9,613 bases of DNA, from positions 1 through 9,613 of the forward strand of contig DATBIO010000193.1 in the NCBI GenBank assembly GCA_036556965.1. Reading direction: 5' to 3'. Of this stretch, positions 1 through 6,824 are shown piece after piece. The stretch is from DATBIO01 sp036556965 (GTDB taxonomy: Bacteria > Acidobacteriota > Vicinamibacteria > Fen-336). The position numbers and the translations under genes were made by a program. A model generated the notes under the pieces. That model saw nothing but the letters and a program-made list of their open reading frames with translations, did no database searches and was not told where the DNA came from. How positions within the stretch are numbered: the first letter of the stretch is position 1; the number at the start of each line of letters is the position of its first letter.

Positions 1-2912
1 CCGCCGCCCTCGCCCCCGCCGCCCCCGCCCACGCTCTCGATCCCGGGCGGCGCCTCACCCAGTACGTCCACGAGCACTGGCGCGTGGCCGACGGCCTTCC
101 CCAGGGATCCATCCAGGCCATGGTGCAGGCGCGCGACGGCTACCTCTGGCTGGGCACGCTGGAGGGCCTGGCGCGCTTCGACGGCGTGCGCTTCAGGGTC
201 TTCGACCGCGGCACCACGCGCGAGCTGCCCCACAACGACGTGCAGGCCCTGTGCGAGGACGATTCGGGGCGGCTGTGGATCGGCACCTGGGGCGGCCTGG
301 CCGTGCGGGAGGCCGGCCGCTTCCGCACGGTGGCCCTGGCCGGGAGCGCGGCGGGGGTCCCCGTGAACGCGCTGGCCGCGGGCCGGTCGGGCGAGCTGTG
401 GATCGCCACCACGCGCGGGCTGATACGCCTCGCGGCCGGCGGGGAGCAGCGCGCCTTCGGCCTGGCGGAGGGCCTTCCCACCGAGGACGCGGTGGCGCTG
501 CTGCGCGACGGCGCGGGCACCCTGTGGGTGGGGACCTCCGCCGGCCTCGTCCGCCTCGCCGGCGACCGCCTGGAGCCCGCCGCCGGCGTCCTCGGCCGGA
601 CGCCGGTGGTCTCGCTGTACGAGGACCACCAGGGCACGCTCTGGGTGGGAGCGGCGGCGGGCGGCGTCTACCGCGCGCCGCGGGGCGACGTGGCCGCCGC
701 CGCGCGGCAGGCGGGGCCGCCCGACGAGCGCATCCTGTCGGTGCTGGAGGACCGCGACGGCAACCACTGGTTCGGCACGGCCAGCCACGGCGTGCTGCGG
801 TGGAGGGACGGCGTTTGGCGGGCGCTGGCCCGCCGGGACGGCCTCTCCTTCGACGTGGTGCTGACCCTCCTCGAGGACCGCGAGGGCGCGGTCTGGATCG
901 GCACCGACGGGGGCGGGCTGGACCGGCTCCGCGACGGCAAGCTCTTCACGGTGTCCACGGCGGAGGGGCTGCCCCACGACCTGCTGTGGACGGTGTACGA
1001 GGACCGCCGCGGCGTGGTGTGGATGGGCACCGCGGGCGGCGGGCTCATCCGCGCCGAGAACGGCGTCTTCCGCCAGGTGAGCGCGCCGGAGGGGCTGCCC
1101 AGCCGCCGCTTCATGGCCATGGCCGAGGACGCGCAGGGCACGCTCTGGGTGGGGGGCTGGGGCGACGGGCTCTTCCGCTGGGACGGCGAGCGCCTCCGCC
1201 GCGTGCGCCGCGACCCCGCCTTCGTCACCGCGCTCCTCTTCGACCGCGACGGCACCGCCTGGGTGGGCAGCGAGAAGGAGGGGCTGGCCGCGCTGCGCAA
1301 CGGCGAGTTGACCCGCTACGGCGTGCGGCAGGGCATGCCCAGCGAGAACGTGCGCGCGCTCCACCTCGACCCCTCCGGCGACCTCTGGGTGGGGACGGAC
1401 GAGGGCCTGGTGCGCATTGCGCGCGGCCGCGCCAGCAAGCTCACCGTGTTCACCACCCGCGACGGCCTCCCCCACAACACCGTGACCGACATCCACCAGG
1501 ACGCGGAGGGGATGATGTGGCTGGGCACCTACGGCGGGGGCCTGGTGATGCGCCAGGGCGAGCGCTTCTTCGCCCTCGACCGCGCCCGCGGGCTCCACGA
1601 CGACGTGGTGTACCGCGTGCTCGAGGACGGGCAAGGGCGGTTCTGGCTGAGCTCCAACCGCGGGCTGTTCAGCGTGCCGCGCCAGGAGCTGCTGGAGGCG
1701 GCGGCGGGGCGCCGGCCCACCGTCCGCTCCGTGGCCTACGACGCCTCCGACGGCATGCGGCACATCGAGTGCCAGGGCTTCTACCAGCCCGCGGGCTGGA
1801 AGACGCGCGACGGGCGCCTCCTCTTCCCCACCATCCAGGGGCTGGTGGTGGTGGAGCCGCAGCGCATGCGCCTGAACCCGCTGCCACCGCCCGTGACCCT
1901 GGAGAGCCTGCGCGCCAACGGCGCGCCCGTGGCGGTGGAGGGCGCGGTGGAGCTTCCGCCCGGCCGCACCGACCTGGAGTTCCACTACACGGCCCTGAGC
2001 CTCCTCCAGCCCGCGCGCGTCGCCTTCCGCTACCGGCTCGAGGGCTTCGACGACGCGTGGGTGGAAGCCGCCGGCCGCCGCGTCGCCTACTACACCAACG
2101 TCCCCCCCGGGACCTACCGCTTCCAGGTGCAGGCCGCCAACAACGACGGGGTGTGGAACGAGCGGGGGGCGGCCCTGGAGCTGCGGCTGCGGCCCCTCTT
2201 CCGGCAGACGCCGCTGTTCTACGCGCTGAGCATCGCCGGGGTGGGGCTGGCCGTGTTCGGCCTGCACCGTCTGCGCGTGGCGCACCTGCACGGGCGGCAG
2301 CGGCGCCTGGAGGCGATGGTGGAGGACGGCCGCCGCGACCTCGTGGACACCAACCGCAAGCTCCAGGACGCCTACGAGCAGCTCGCCCTCCTGGCCACGG
2401 AGGACGCCCTCACCGGCGCCTTCAACCGCCGCTACTTCGAGGGGGCGCTGGAGCAGGAATGGCGGCGGGCGGCCCGCGAGCGGTCCGCGATCTCCATCCT
2501 CATGCTGGACATCGACCACTTCAAGAAGCTCAACGACGCCTACGGCCACCCCACCGGCGACGAGTGCCTGCGCCTGGTGGCGGCCGCCCTGCAGAAGACG
2601 GCCCAGCGCCCGGCGGACGTGGTGGCGCGCTTCGGCGGCGAGGAGTTCGTGGTGCTGCTGCCGGCCACGGACGCCACCGGCGGCAAGGCCATCGCCGAGC
2701 GCATGCGCATGGCGGTGGAGGGCCTCGGCTTCGCGCACCGCGCCTCCTCCTACGGCCACGTCACCGTCAGCGTGGGCCTGGCCACCGCCTGGCCGGGTGC
2801 GGAGCAGGCCGGCCACGCCCTCATCGAGCGCGCGGACCAGGCCCTCTACCGGGCCAAGGAGGGCGGGCGCAACCGCGTGGTGGGGGAGGGCGACCCCGCC
2901 ACGGGTCCCTGA
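1..2912 (+). CDS. Reg_prop / Y_Y_Y sensor diguanylate cyclase (5' partial)
   Basis: Membrane sensor predicted to make cyclic di-GMP from two GTP in the cytoplasm in response to a periplasmic signal. The reading frame is open to base 3, and the residues before the GTG at 84 (ending LDPGRRLTQYVHEHW) look like a signal-peptide end followed by the conserved start of Reg_prop proteins. The true start is therefore upstream of the window and GTG 84 is internal. About 14 blades of the type DGxxWxGTxxGL run from roughly 130 to 1860, as expected for two seven-bladed propellers. A Y_Y_Y domain follows (about 1880-2190), then one membrane helix (about 2213-2270), a short coiled coil, and a GGDEF domain (about 2400-2890). 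The active site is GGEEF at 2634-2648. An RxxD inhibitory site (RPAD, 2607-2618) lies exactly five residues before it, so product feedback inhibition is likely. The ligand is unknown. Family and enzyme class are secure. Confidence 0.95.
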   Translation, partial: AALAPAAPAHALDPGRRLTQYVHEHWRVADGLPQGSIQAMVQARDGYLWLGTLEGLARFDGVRFRVFDRGTTRELPHNDVQALCEDDSGRLWIGTWGGLAVREAGRFRTVALAGSAAGVPVNALAAGRSGELWIATTRGLIRLAAGGEQRAFGLAEGLPTEDAVALLRDGAGTLWVGTSAGLVRLAGDRLEPAAGVLGRTPVVSLYEDHQGTLWVGAAAGGVYRAPRGDVAAAARQAGPPDERILSVLEDRDGNHWFGTASHGVLRWRDGVWRALARRDGLSFDVVLTLLEDREGAVWIGTDGGGLDRLRDGKLFTVSTAEGLPHDLLWTVYEDRRGVVWMGTAGGGLIRAENGVFRQVSAPEGLPSRRFMAMAEDAQGTLWVGGWGDGLFRWDGERLRRVRRDPAFVTALLFDRDGTAWVGSEKEGLAALRNGELTRYGVRQGMPSENVRALHLDPSGDLWVGTDEGLVRIARGRASKLTVFTTRDGLPHNTVTDIHQDAEGMMWLGTYGGGLVMRQGERFFALDRARGLHDDVVYRVLEDGQGRFWLSSNRGLFSVPRQELLEAAAGRRPTVRSVAYDASDGMRHIECQGFYQPAGWKTRDGRLLFPTIQGLVVVEPQRMRLNPLPPPVTLESLRANGAPVAVEGAVELPPGRTDLEFHYTALSLLQPARVAFRYRLEGFDDAWVEAAGRRVAYYTNVPPGTYRFQVQAANNDGVWNERGAALELRLRPLFRQTPLFYALSIAGVGLAVFGLHRLRVAHLHGRQRRLEAMVEDGRRDLVDTNRKLQDAYEQLALLATEDALTGAFNRRYFEGALEQEWRRAARERSAISILMLDIDHFKKLNDAYGHPTGDECLRLVAAALQKTAQRPADVVARFGGEEFVVLLPATDATGGKAIAERMRMAVEGLGFAHRASSYGHVTVSVGLATAWPGAEQAGHALIERADQALYRAKEGGRNRVVGEGDPATGP

Positions 2913-2914
2913 GC

Positions 2915-2920
2915 GGAGGA
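2915..2920 (+). promoter_or_regulatory. Ribosome binding site of the ester hydrolase gene
   Basis: GGAGGA lies six bases before the ATG at 2927 and just after the stop codon of the sensor gene. It selects this start over the next in-frame ATG at 2951 and supports translation from a shared transcript. Confidence 0.8.
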
Positions 2921-2926
2921 AGACCG

Positions 2927-4903
2927 ATGACCACCCGTCCCGCCAAGACGATGACGCGCGTGCCGCGCTTCCTGGTGGCCGCCCTGCTGGGCGGCGGACC
3001 GGTCGCCGCGCAGACGGCGGCCCCCCCGGGCACGTATCCCGCGCTGCCCAGCGAGACGCCGGCCACCCTCGAGCCCGCCACCGACCTCTTCGACCACGTC
3101 CGGCGGGAGGTGAGGATCGCGATGCGCGACGGCGTCAAGCTGCACACCGTCATCCTGGTGCCCAGGGGCGCCGCGGGGGCGCCCATCCTCCTGACGCGCA
3201 CGCCCTACGACGCGGACGCCCTCACCAGCCACGCCCAGAGCGCGCACCTGGGGCCGGTCCTCAGCGGCTACGACAACGCCACCGACGTCATCGTCGAAGG
3301 CGGCTACATACGCGTGGTCCAGGACGTGCGCGGGAAGTACGGGTCCGAGGGCGACTACGTCATGAACCGGCCGTTGCGCGGGCCGCAGAACCCCACCCCC
3401 GTCGACCACGCCACGGACACCTACGACACCATCGACTGGCTGGTGAAGAACGTCCCCGAGAGCAACGGGCGGGTGGGCATCCTCGGCATCTCCTACGACG
3501 GCTTCCTGCCCCTCATGGCCCTGGTCGACCCCCATCCCGCCCTCAAGGTGGCGGTGCCCATGAACCCCATGGTGGACGGCTGGATGGGCGACGACTGGTT
3601 CCACAACGGCGCCTTCCGCCAGCAGATGATGCCGTACATGTTCGAGCAGGAGGCCACGCGCGACAACGAGGCCAAATGGTGGACCACGCACTTCGACGAC
3701 TACGACGCGTTCATGGCCGCGGGCTCGGCGGGCGAGCTGGGACGCCGCCACCGCCTGGAGCAGGTCGGCTTCTGGCGGAAGATCCTGGCCCACCCGGCCT
3801 ACGACGCATTCTGGCGCGACCAGGCCATGGACCGCGTGCTCGCCGCGCGCCCGCTGTCCGTGCCGGTGATGGTGGTGCACGGGCTGTGGGACCAGGAGGA
3901 CATCTACGGCGCCATCGCGGTCTACCAGGCGCTGGAGGCCAAGGACACGGGCAACGACCGCGTCTTCCTGGTCATGGGCCCCTGGCACCACGGCCAGCAG
4001 ATCGGCGACGGCAGCACCCTGGGCGCGCTCCGGTTCCACAGCGACACCGCGCGCTCCTTCCGCCAGGAGATCCTCCGCCCGTTCCTGGACCGCCACCTCA
4101 AGGAGGGCGCGCCGCGCGGCGACGTGCCGCCGGTGATGGCCTTCGAGACGGGGACCAACACCTGGCGCAGGCTGAACGCCTGGCCCGCCGGGTGCACGAG
4201 CGGCTGCACGATGCGGCCCACCCCGCTCTACCTCGGCCCCGGGCTGAAGCTGGGCTTCGCCGCGCCCGGCGCGGGCGGCGCGCCCTTCGGCGAGTACGTG
4301 TCCGACCCCGCCAAGCCCGTGCCCTTCCGCGCGCGCCCCATCCAGCCCGTGGGCTACGACGACGGGCGCACCTGGCCGCAGTGGCTGGTGGACGACCAGC
4401 GGGAGGCTTCCGGCCGCCCCGACGTGCTCGCCTACGTCTCCGACGTCCTGACCGCGCCCGTCAAGATCAGCGGCCGGCCCGTGGCCAACCTCGTGGCCTC
4501 CACCAGCGGCAGCGACTCCGACTGGGTGGTCAAGCTGATCGACGTCTACCCGGACGAGGTGGCCGGCCAGCGGGCCATGGGCGGCTACCAGCTCATGGTG
4601 GCGGGCGACATCTTCCGCGGCCGCTACCGCGAGAGCTTCGAGACGCCGAAGGCCATCGCCCCCGACGAGCCGCTCGCCTACCGCTTCGCGCTGCCGACGG
4701 CGAACCACGTGTTCCTGCCCGGCCATCGGATCATGGTGCAGGTGCAGTCGAGCTGGTTCCCCCTCTACGACCGCAACCCGCAGACCTTTGTTCCGAGCAT
4801 CTTCTGGGCCAGGCCGGAGGACTACCGCCGCGCCGTGCAGCGCGTCTACCACGCCCCCGGCCAGGCCAGCTTCGTGGAGCTGCCGCTGGTCACCACCCCC
4901 TAG
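2927..4903 (+). CDS. Alpha-amino acid ester hydrolase, CocE/NonD (peptidase S15-like) family
   Basis: Predicted secreted serine hydrolase of 658 residues that cleaves or transfers the acyl group of alpha-amino acid esters and amides. The known family also acylates beta-lactam nuclei. Residues 1-28 look like a signal peptide (basic start, hydrophobic core, VAA before Q29), implying a periplasmic location. Visible catalytic residues are Ser189 in GISYDG, Asp322 in WDQED and His355 in GPWHHG. Asp223 (GWMGDDW), Glu324 and Asp325 form the acidic cluster that binds the substrate ammonium group. From memory, the Xanthomonas citri enzyme has Ser174, Asp307, His340, Asp208, Glu309 and Asp310; all six match here with one constant offset of +15. 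Tyr94 in RTPY fits the oxyanion-hole tyrosine. C423 and C427 may form a disulfide. The C-terminal jelly-roll region is present and the length is normal (about 640-670). It follows the sensor cyclase by 14 bases, so co-transcription is likely. The physiological substrate is unknown. Confidence 0.93.
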   Translation: MTTRPAKTMTRVPRFLVAALLGGGPVAAQTAAPPGTYPALPSETPATLEPATDLFDHVRREVRIAMRDGVKLHTVILVPRGAAGAPILLTRTPYDADALTSHAQSAHLGPVLSGYDNATDVIVEGGYIRVVQDVRGKYGSEGDYVMNRPLRGPQNPTPVDHATDTYDTIDWLVKNVPESNGRVGILGISYDGFLPLMALVDPHPALKVAVPMNPMVDGWMGDDWFHNGAFRQQMMPYMFEQEATRDNEAKWWTTHFDDYDAFMAAGSAGELGRRHRLEQVGFWRKILAHPAYDAFWRDQAMDRVLAARPLSVPVMVVHGLWDQEDIYGAIAVYQALEAKDTGNDRVFLVMGPWHHGQQIGDGSTLGALRFHSDTARSFRQEILRPFLDRHLKEGAPRGDVPPVMAFETGTNTWRRLNAWPAGCTSGCTMRPTPLYLGPGLKLGFAAPGAGGAPFGEYVSDPAKPVPFRARPIQPVGYDDGRTWPQWLVDDQREASGRPDVLAYVSDVLTAPVKISGRPVANLVASTSGSDSDWVVKLIDVYPDEVAGQRAMGGYQLMVAGDIFRGRYRESFETPKAIAPDEPLAYRFALPTANHVFLPGHRIMVQVQSSWFPLYDRNPQTFVPSIFWARPEDYRRAVQRVYHAPGQASFVELPLVTTP

Positions 4904-4939
4904 CGTTCGGCATCTCGCGCGCGCGGGAGGAGCGCGATC

Positions 4940-6739
4940 CTAGGGCGATTCGTCCACCAGCGCGGCGCGCACGCGGGCCGCGGTGCCCTTGCCCACCACC
5001 GCCGCCAGCTCCTCCAGGCTGGCCGCGCGCACGCCGCGCAGCGACCCGAAGCGCGAGAGGAGCTTGCGCCGGCGCGCCGGCCCCACCCCCGGGATGTCGT
5101 CGAGGGCGGAGTGGAACGTGCGCCGCGACCGCGTCTGGCGGTGGAAGCCGACGGCGAAGCGGTGGGCCTCGTCGCGCACGCGCTGCACGAGCTGGAGCAC
5201 GGGCGAGGAATGGGGCAGGCGCACGGGCTCCTCGCGCCCGGGCAGGAAGATCAGCTCCTCCTTCTTGGCCAGGCTGGCCACGGGCTGGTGGCCCAGGCCC
5301 AGCTCCTCGAGCGCGCTCATGGCCGCCCCCAGCTGCCCGCGGCCCCCGTCCACCAGGACGAGCTCGGGCAGGTCCTTGCCTTCCTCGAGCAGCCGGCGGT
5401 AGCGGCGGCACACCACCTCGCGCATGGCGGCGAAGTCGTCGGGCTCCTTGCCGATCCCCCGCACCTTGAACTTGCGGTAGTCGGACTTGCGCGGGAGGCC
5501 GTCCTCGAAGACCACCAGGGAGGCCACCACGTCCGACCCCTGGATGTTGGAGATGTCGAAGCACTCGATGCGCCGCGGCTCCAGCTCGAGGTCGAGGGCC
5601 TCGCGCAGGGCGCGCAGGATCTCCTGGGCCTGCGTGCGCGGGTGCTTCCACTCCAGGTCGTGGGCCAGGCGCGCGTTGCGCTCCACCAGCTCGAGCAGGC
5701 GGACCTTCTCCCCGCGGCGGGGCACGCGGATGCGCACGCCCGTTCCCCGCCGCCGGGACAGCCACTCCTGGAGCAGGCCCTGGTCGGGGAGGGCGCCGGG
5801 CACCAGCACCTCCCGCGGCACGTAGCGCCCGTCCGCGTAGTACTGCTGGACGGCCTGGGCCAGGAAGCGCTCGGGCTCGGCCACGCGGTCGAGCAGGTAC
5901 CCCTCGCGCCCCACCACCTTCCCCTCGCGCACGGAGAAGACCTGGAGGGCGCCGCGGCCGTTCTCCACGTGGGCCCCGAACACGTCGCGCTCCTCCAGGT
6001 CCGTGGTGGTGATCTTCTGCGGCGCCTCCATGCGCTCCAGGGCCGCCACCTGGTCGCGCAGGGTGGCCGCCTCCTCGAAGCGCTCCCCCTCCGCCGCCTC
6101 GCCCATGGCCGCGCGCAACCCGCGCACCACCTCTTCCGTGCGCCCCTCCAGGAACAGGCGCGCGTGCTCGCAGGAGGCGCGGTAGCGCGGGAGGGCGCAG
6201 ATCTCCTCCACGCACGGGGCCAGGCAGCGCTTGATCTGGTACTGCAGGCAGGGCCGCGGGCGCCGCCCGTTGAGCGTCTCCTTGCACGAGCGCACGCCGA
6301 ACAGCCGGTGCACCATGGCCGCGGTGCGGCGGCCCAGCTTGGCCGGGATGTAGGGGCCGCCGTAGGCGTTGCCGTCCTCCGCCACCCGCCGCACCACGTG
6401 CAGGCGCGGGTAGTCCTCGGCCAGGGTGAGCTTCAGGTAGGGGTGGTTCTTGTCGTCGCGCAGCAGCACGTTGAAGCGCGGGCGGTGCCGCTTGATGAAG
6501 TTGTTCTCGAGGGCGAGGGCCTCCATCTCGCTGTCCGTGACCACCACGTCGAGGTCGGCCACCAGGCGGGGCAGGTCGCCGCGCCAGGCCTCCACCGGGC
6601 GCCCGGGCTGGAAGTAGGAGCGCACGCGGTCGCGCAGCACGCGGGCCTTGCCCACGTAGAGGACGCCCCCTTCCCTGTCCTTGAGCAGGTAGACGCCGGG
6701 CTGCCCGGGCAGCGCCTCCAGCTTCTCCTTCAGGCCCAC
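4940..6739 (-). CDS. uvrC: UvrABC excinuclease subunit C
   Basis: Nuclease subunit of nucleotide excision repair: with UvrB it cuts the damaged strand on both sides of a lesion. The 599-residue product is close to E. coli UvrC (610). The N-terminal GIY-YIG domain (about 12-90) has Tyr28 in YVGK, Arg38 and Glu78 for the 3' cut. Cys152, Cys164, Cys172 and Cys176 have the x11-x7-x3 spacing of the UvrC iron-sulfur cluster. A UvrB-binding UVR motif lies near 205-240. The RNase H-like domain for the 5' cut has Asp395 (FDISNIQG), Asp464 (LVDGGRGQ) and His526 (DEAHRFA). A helix-hairpin-helix region closes the protein (about 540-595). The start is taken as GTG 6739 because homology begins there (GLKEKLEALPGQPGVY); the frame stays open to 6976 but that extension runs into the divergent gene. 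It converges on the hydrolase gene with 36 bases between stops. No LexA-type box was seen. Confidence 0.97.
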   Translation of the reverse strand: MGLKEKLEALPGQPGVYLLKDREGGVLYVGKARVLRDRVRSYFQPGRPVEAWRGDLPRLVADLDVVVTDSEMEALALENNFIKRHRPRFNVLLRDDKNHPYLKLTLAEDYPRLHVVRRVAEDGNAYGGPYIPAKLGRRTAAMVHRLFGVRSCKETLNGRRPRPCLQYQIKRCLAPCVEEICALPRYRASCEHARLFLEGRTEEVVRGLRAAMGEAAEGERFEEAATLRDQVAALERMEAPQKITTTDLEERDVFGAHVENGRGALQVFSVREGKVVGREGYLLDRVAEPERFLAQAVQQYYADGRYVPREVLVPGALPDQGLLQEWLSRRRGTGVRIRVPRRGEKVRLLELVERNARLAHDLEWKHPRTQAQEILRALREALDLELEPRRIECFDISNIQGSDVVASLVVFEDGLPRKSDYRKFKVRGIGKEPDDFAAMREVVCRRYRRLLEEGKDLPELVLVDGGRGQLGAAMSALEELGLGHQPVASLAKKEELIFLPGREEPVRLPHSSPVLQLVQRVRDEAHRFAVGFHRQTRSRRTFHSALDDIPGVGPARRRKLLSRFGSLRGVRAASLEELAAVVGKGTAARVRAALVDESP

Positions 6740-6745
6740 CGCGCC

Positions 6746-6774
6746 ATTATCCCCGCGCCACCGTTGACGCCGCC
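6746..6774 (-). promoter_or_regulatory. Possible uvrC promoter (-10 GATAAT)
   Basis: On the minus strand, GATAAT (complement of 6746-6751) matches the -10 consensus TATAAT in five of six positions and is a rare AT-rich spot here. It ends six bases before the GTG of uvrC, so a start point seven bases downstream would fall on the start codon and give a leaderless message. No good -35 hexamer lies at 16-18 bases. The same bases contain GGGGA, which could instead be a weak ribosome binding site 10 bases from GTG. Confidence 0.35.
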
Positions 6775-6793
6775 GCGAGGCGCGGCCTAGACT
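6764..6793 (+). promoter_or_regulatory. Sigma70-type promoter of the 6825-9215 gene unit
   Basis: TTGACG (6764-6769, five of six to TTGACA) and TAGACT (6788-6793, four of six to TATAAT) are separated by 18 bases. Transcription would begin near 6800 and give a leader of about 25 bases before the ATG at 6825. It lies inside the 85-base divergent gap with uvrC and overlaps the possible uvrC promoter on the other strand. Inferred from sequence only. Confidence 0.6.
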
Positions 6794-6824
6794 GCCGCGT
6801 CCGGCTTCCCGTCCCCTCTTCCCG

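Noticed and set aside
130..1860. Tandem DNA repeat suggested by recurring GGCACC/CTCTGG-type words
   Set aside because: The periodicity comes from the protein propeller blades; the nucleotide units are diverged and irregular in length, so this is not a DNA-level repeat or CRISPR array.
251..2926. Long upstream extension of the hydrolase frame through the sensor gene
   Set aside because: The extension is Arg/Gly/Pro-rich without domains and overlaps the real sensor frame. The ATG at 2927 has a good ribosome binding site and a signal peptide.
2846..4852. 668-codon open frame antisense to the hydrolase gene
   Set aside because: The plus strand has a complete, motif-perfect hydrolase. The antisense product is low-complexity and His/Val/Gly-rich, as expected when GC-rich codons are read in reverse.
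4904..4939. Possible bidirectional terminator between the hydrolase gene and uvrC
   Set aside because: A six-base stem (TCGCGC/GCGCGA, 4915-4920 with 4932-4937) can be drawn, but it has an 11-base loop and no T tract on either side. It is too weak to call at this GC content.
5111..6790. 559-codon open frame antisense to uvrC
   Set aside because: uvrC carries every expected motif; the antisense product is a compositional mirror rich in His, Leu and Ala with no recognisable fold.
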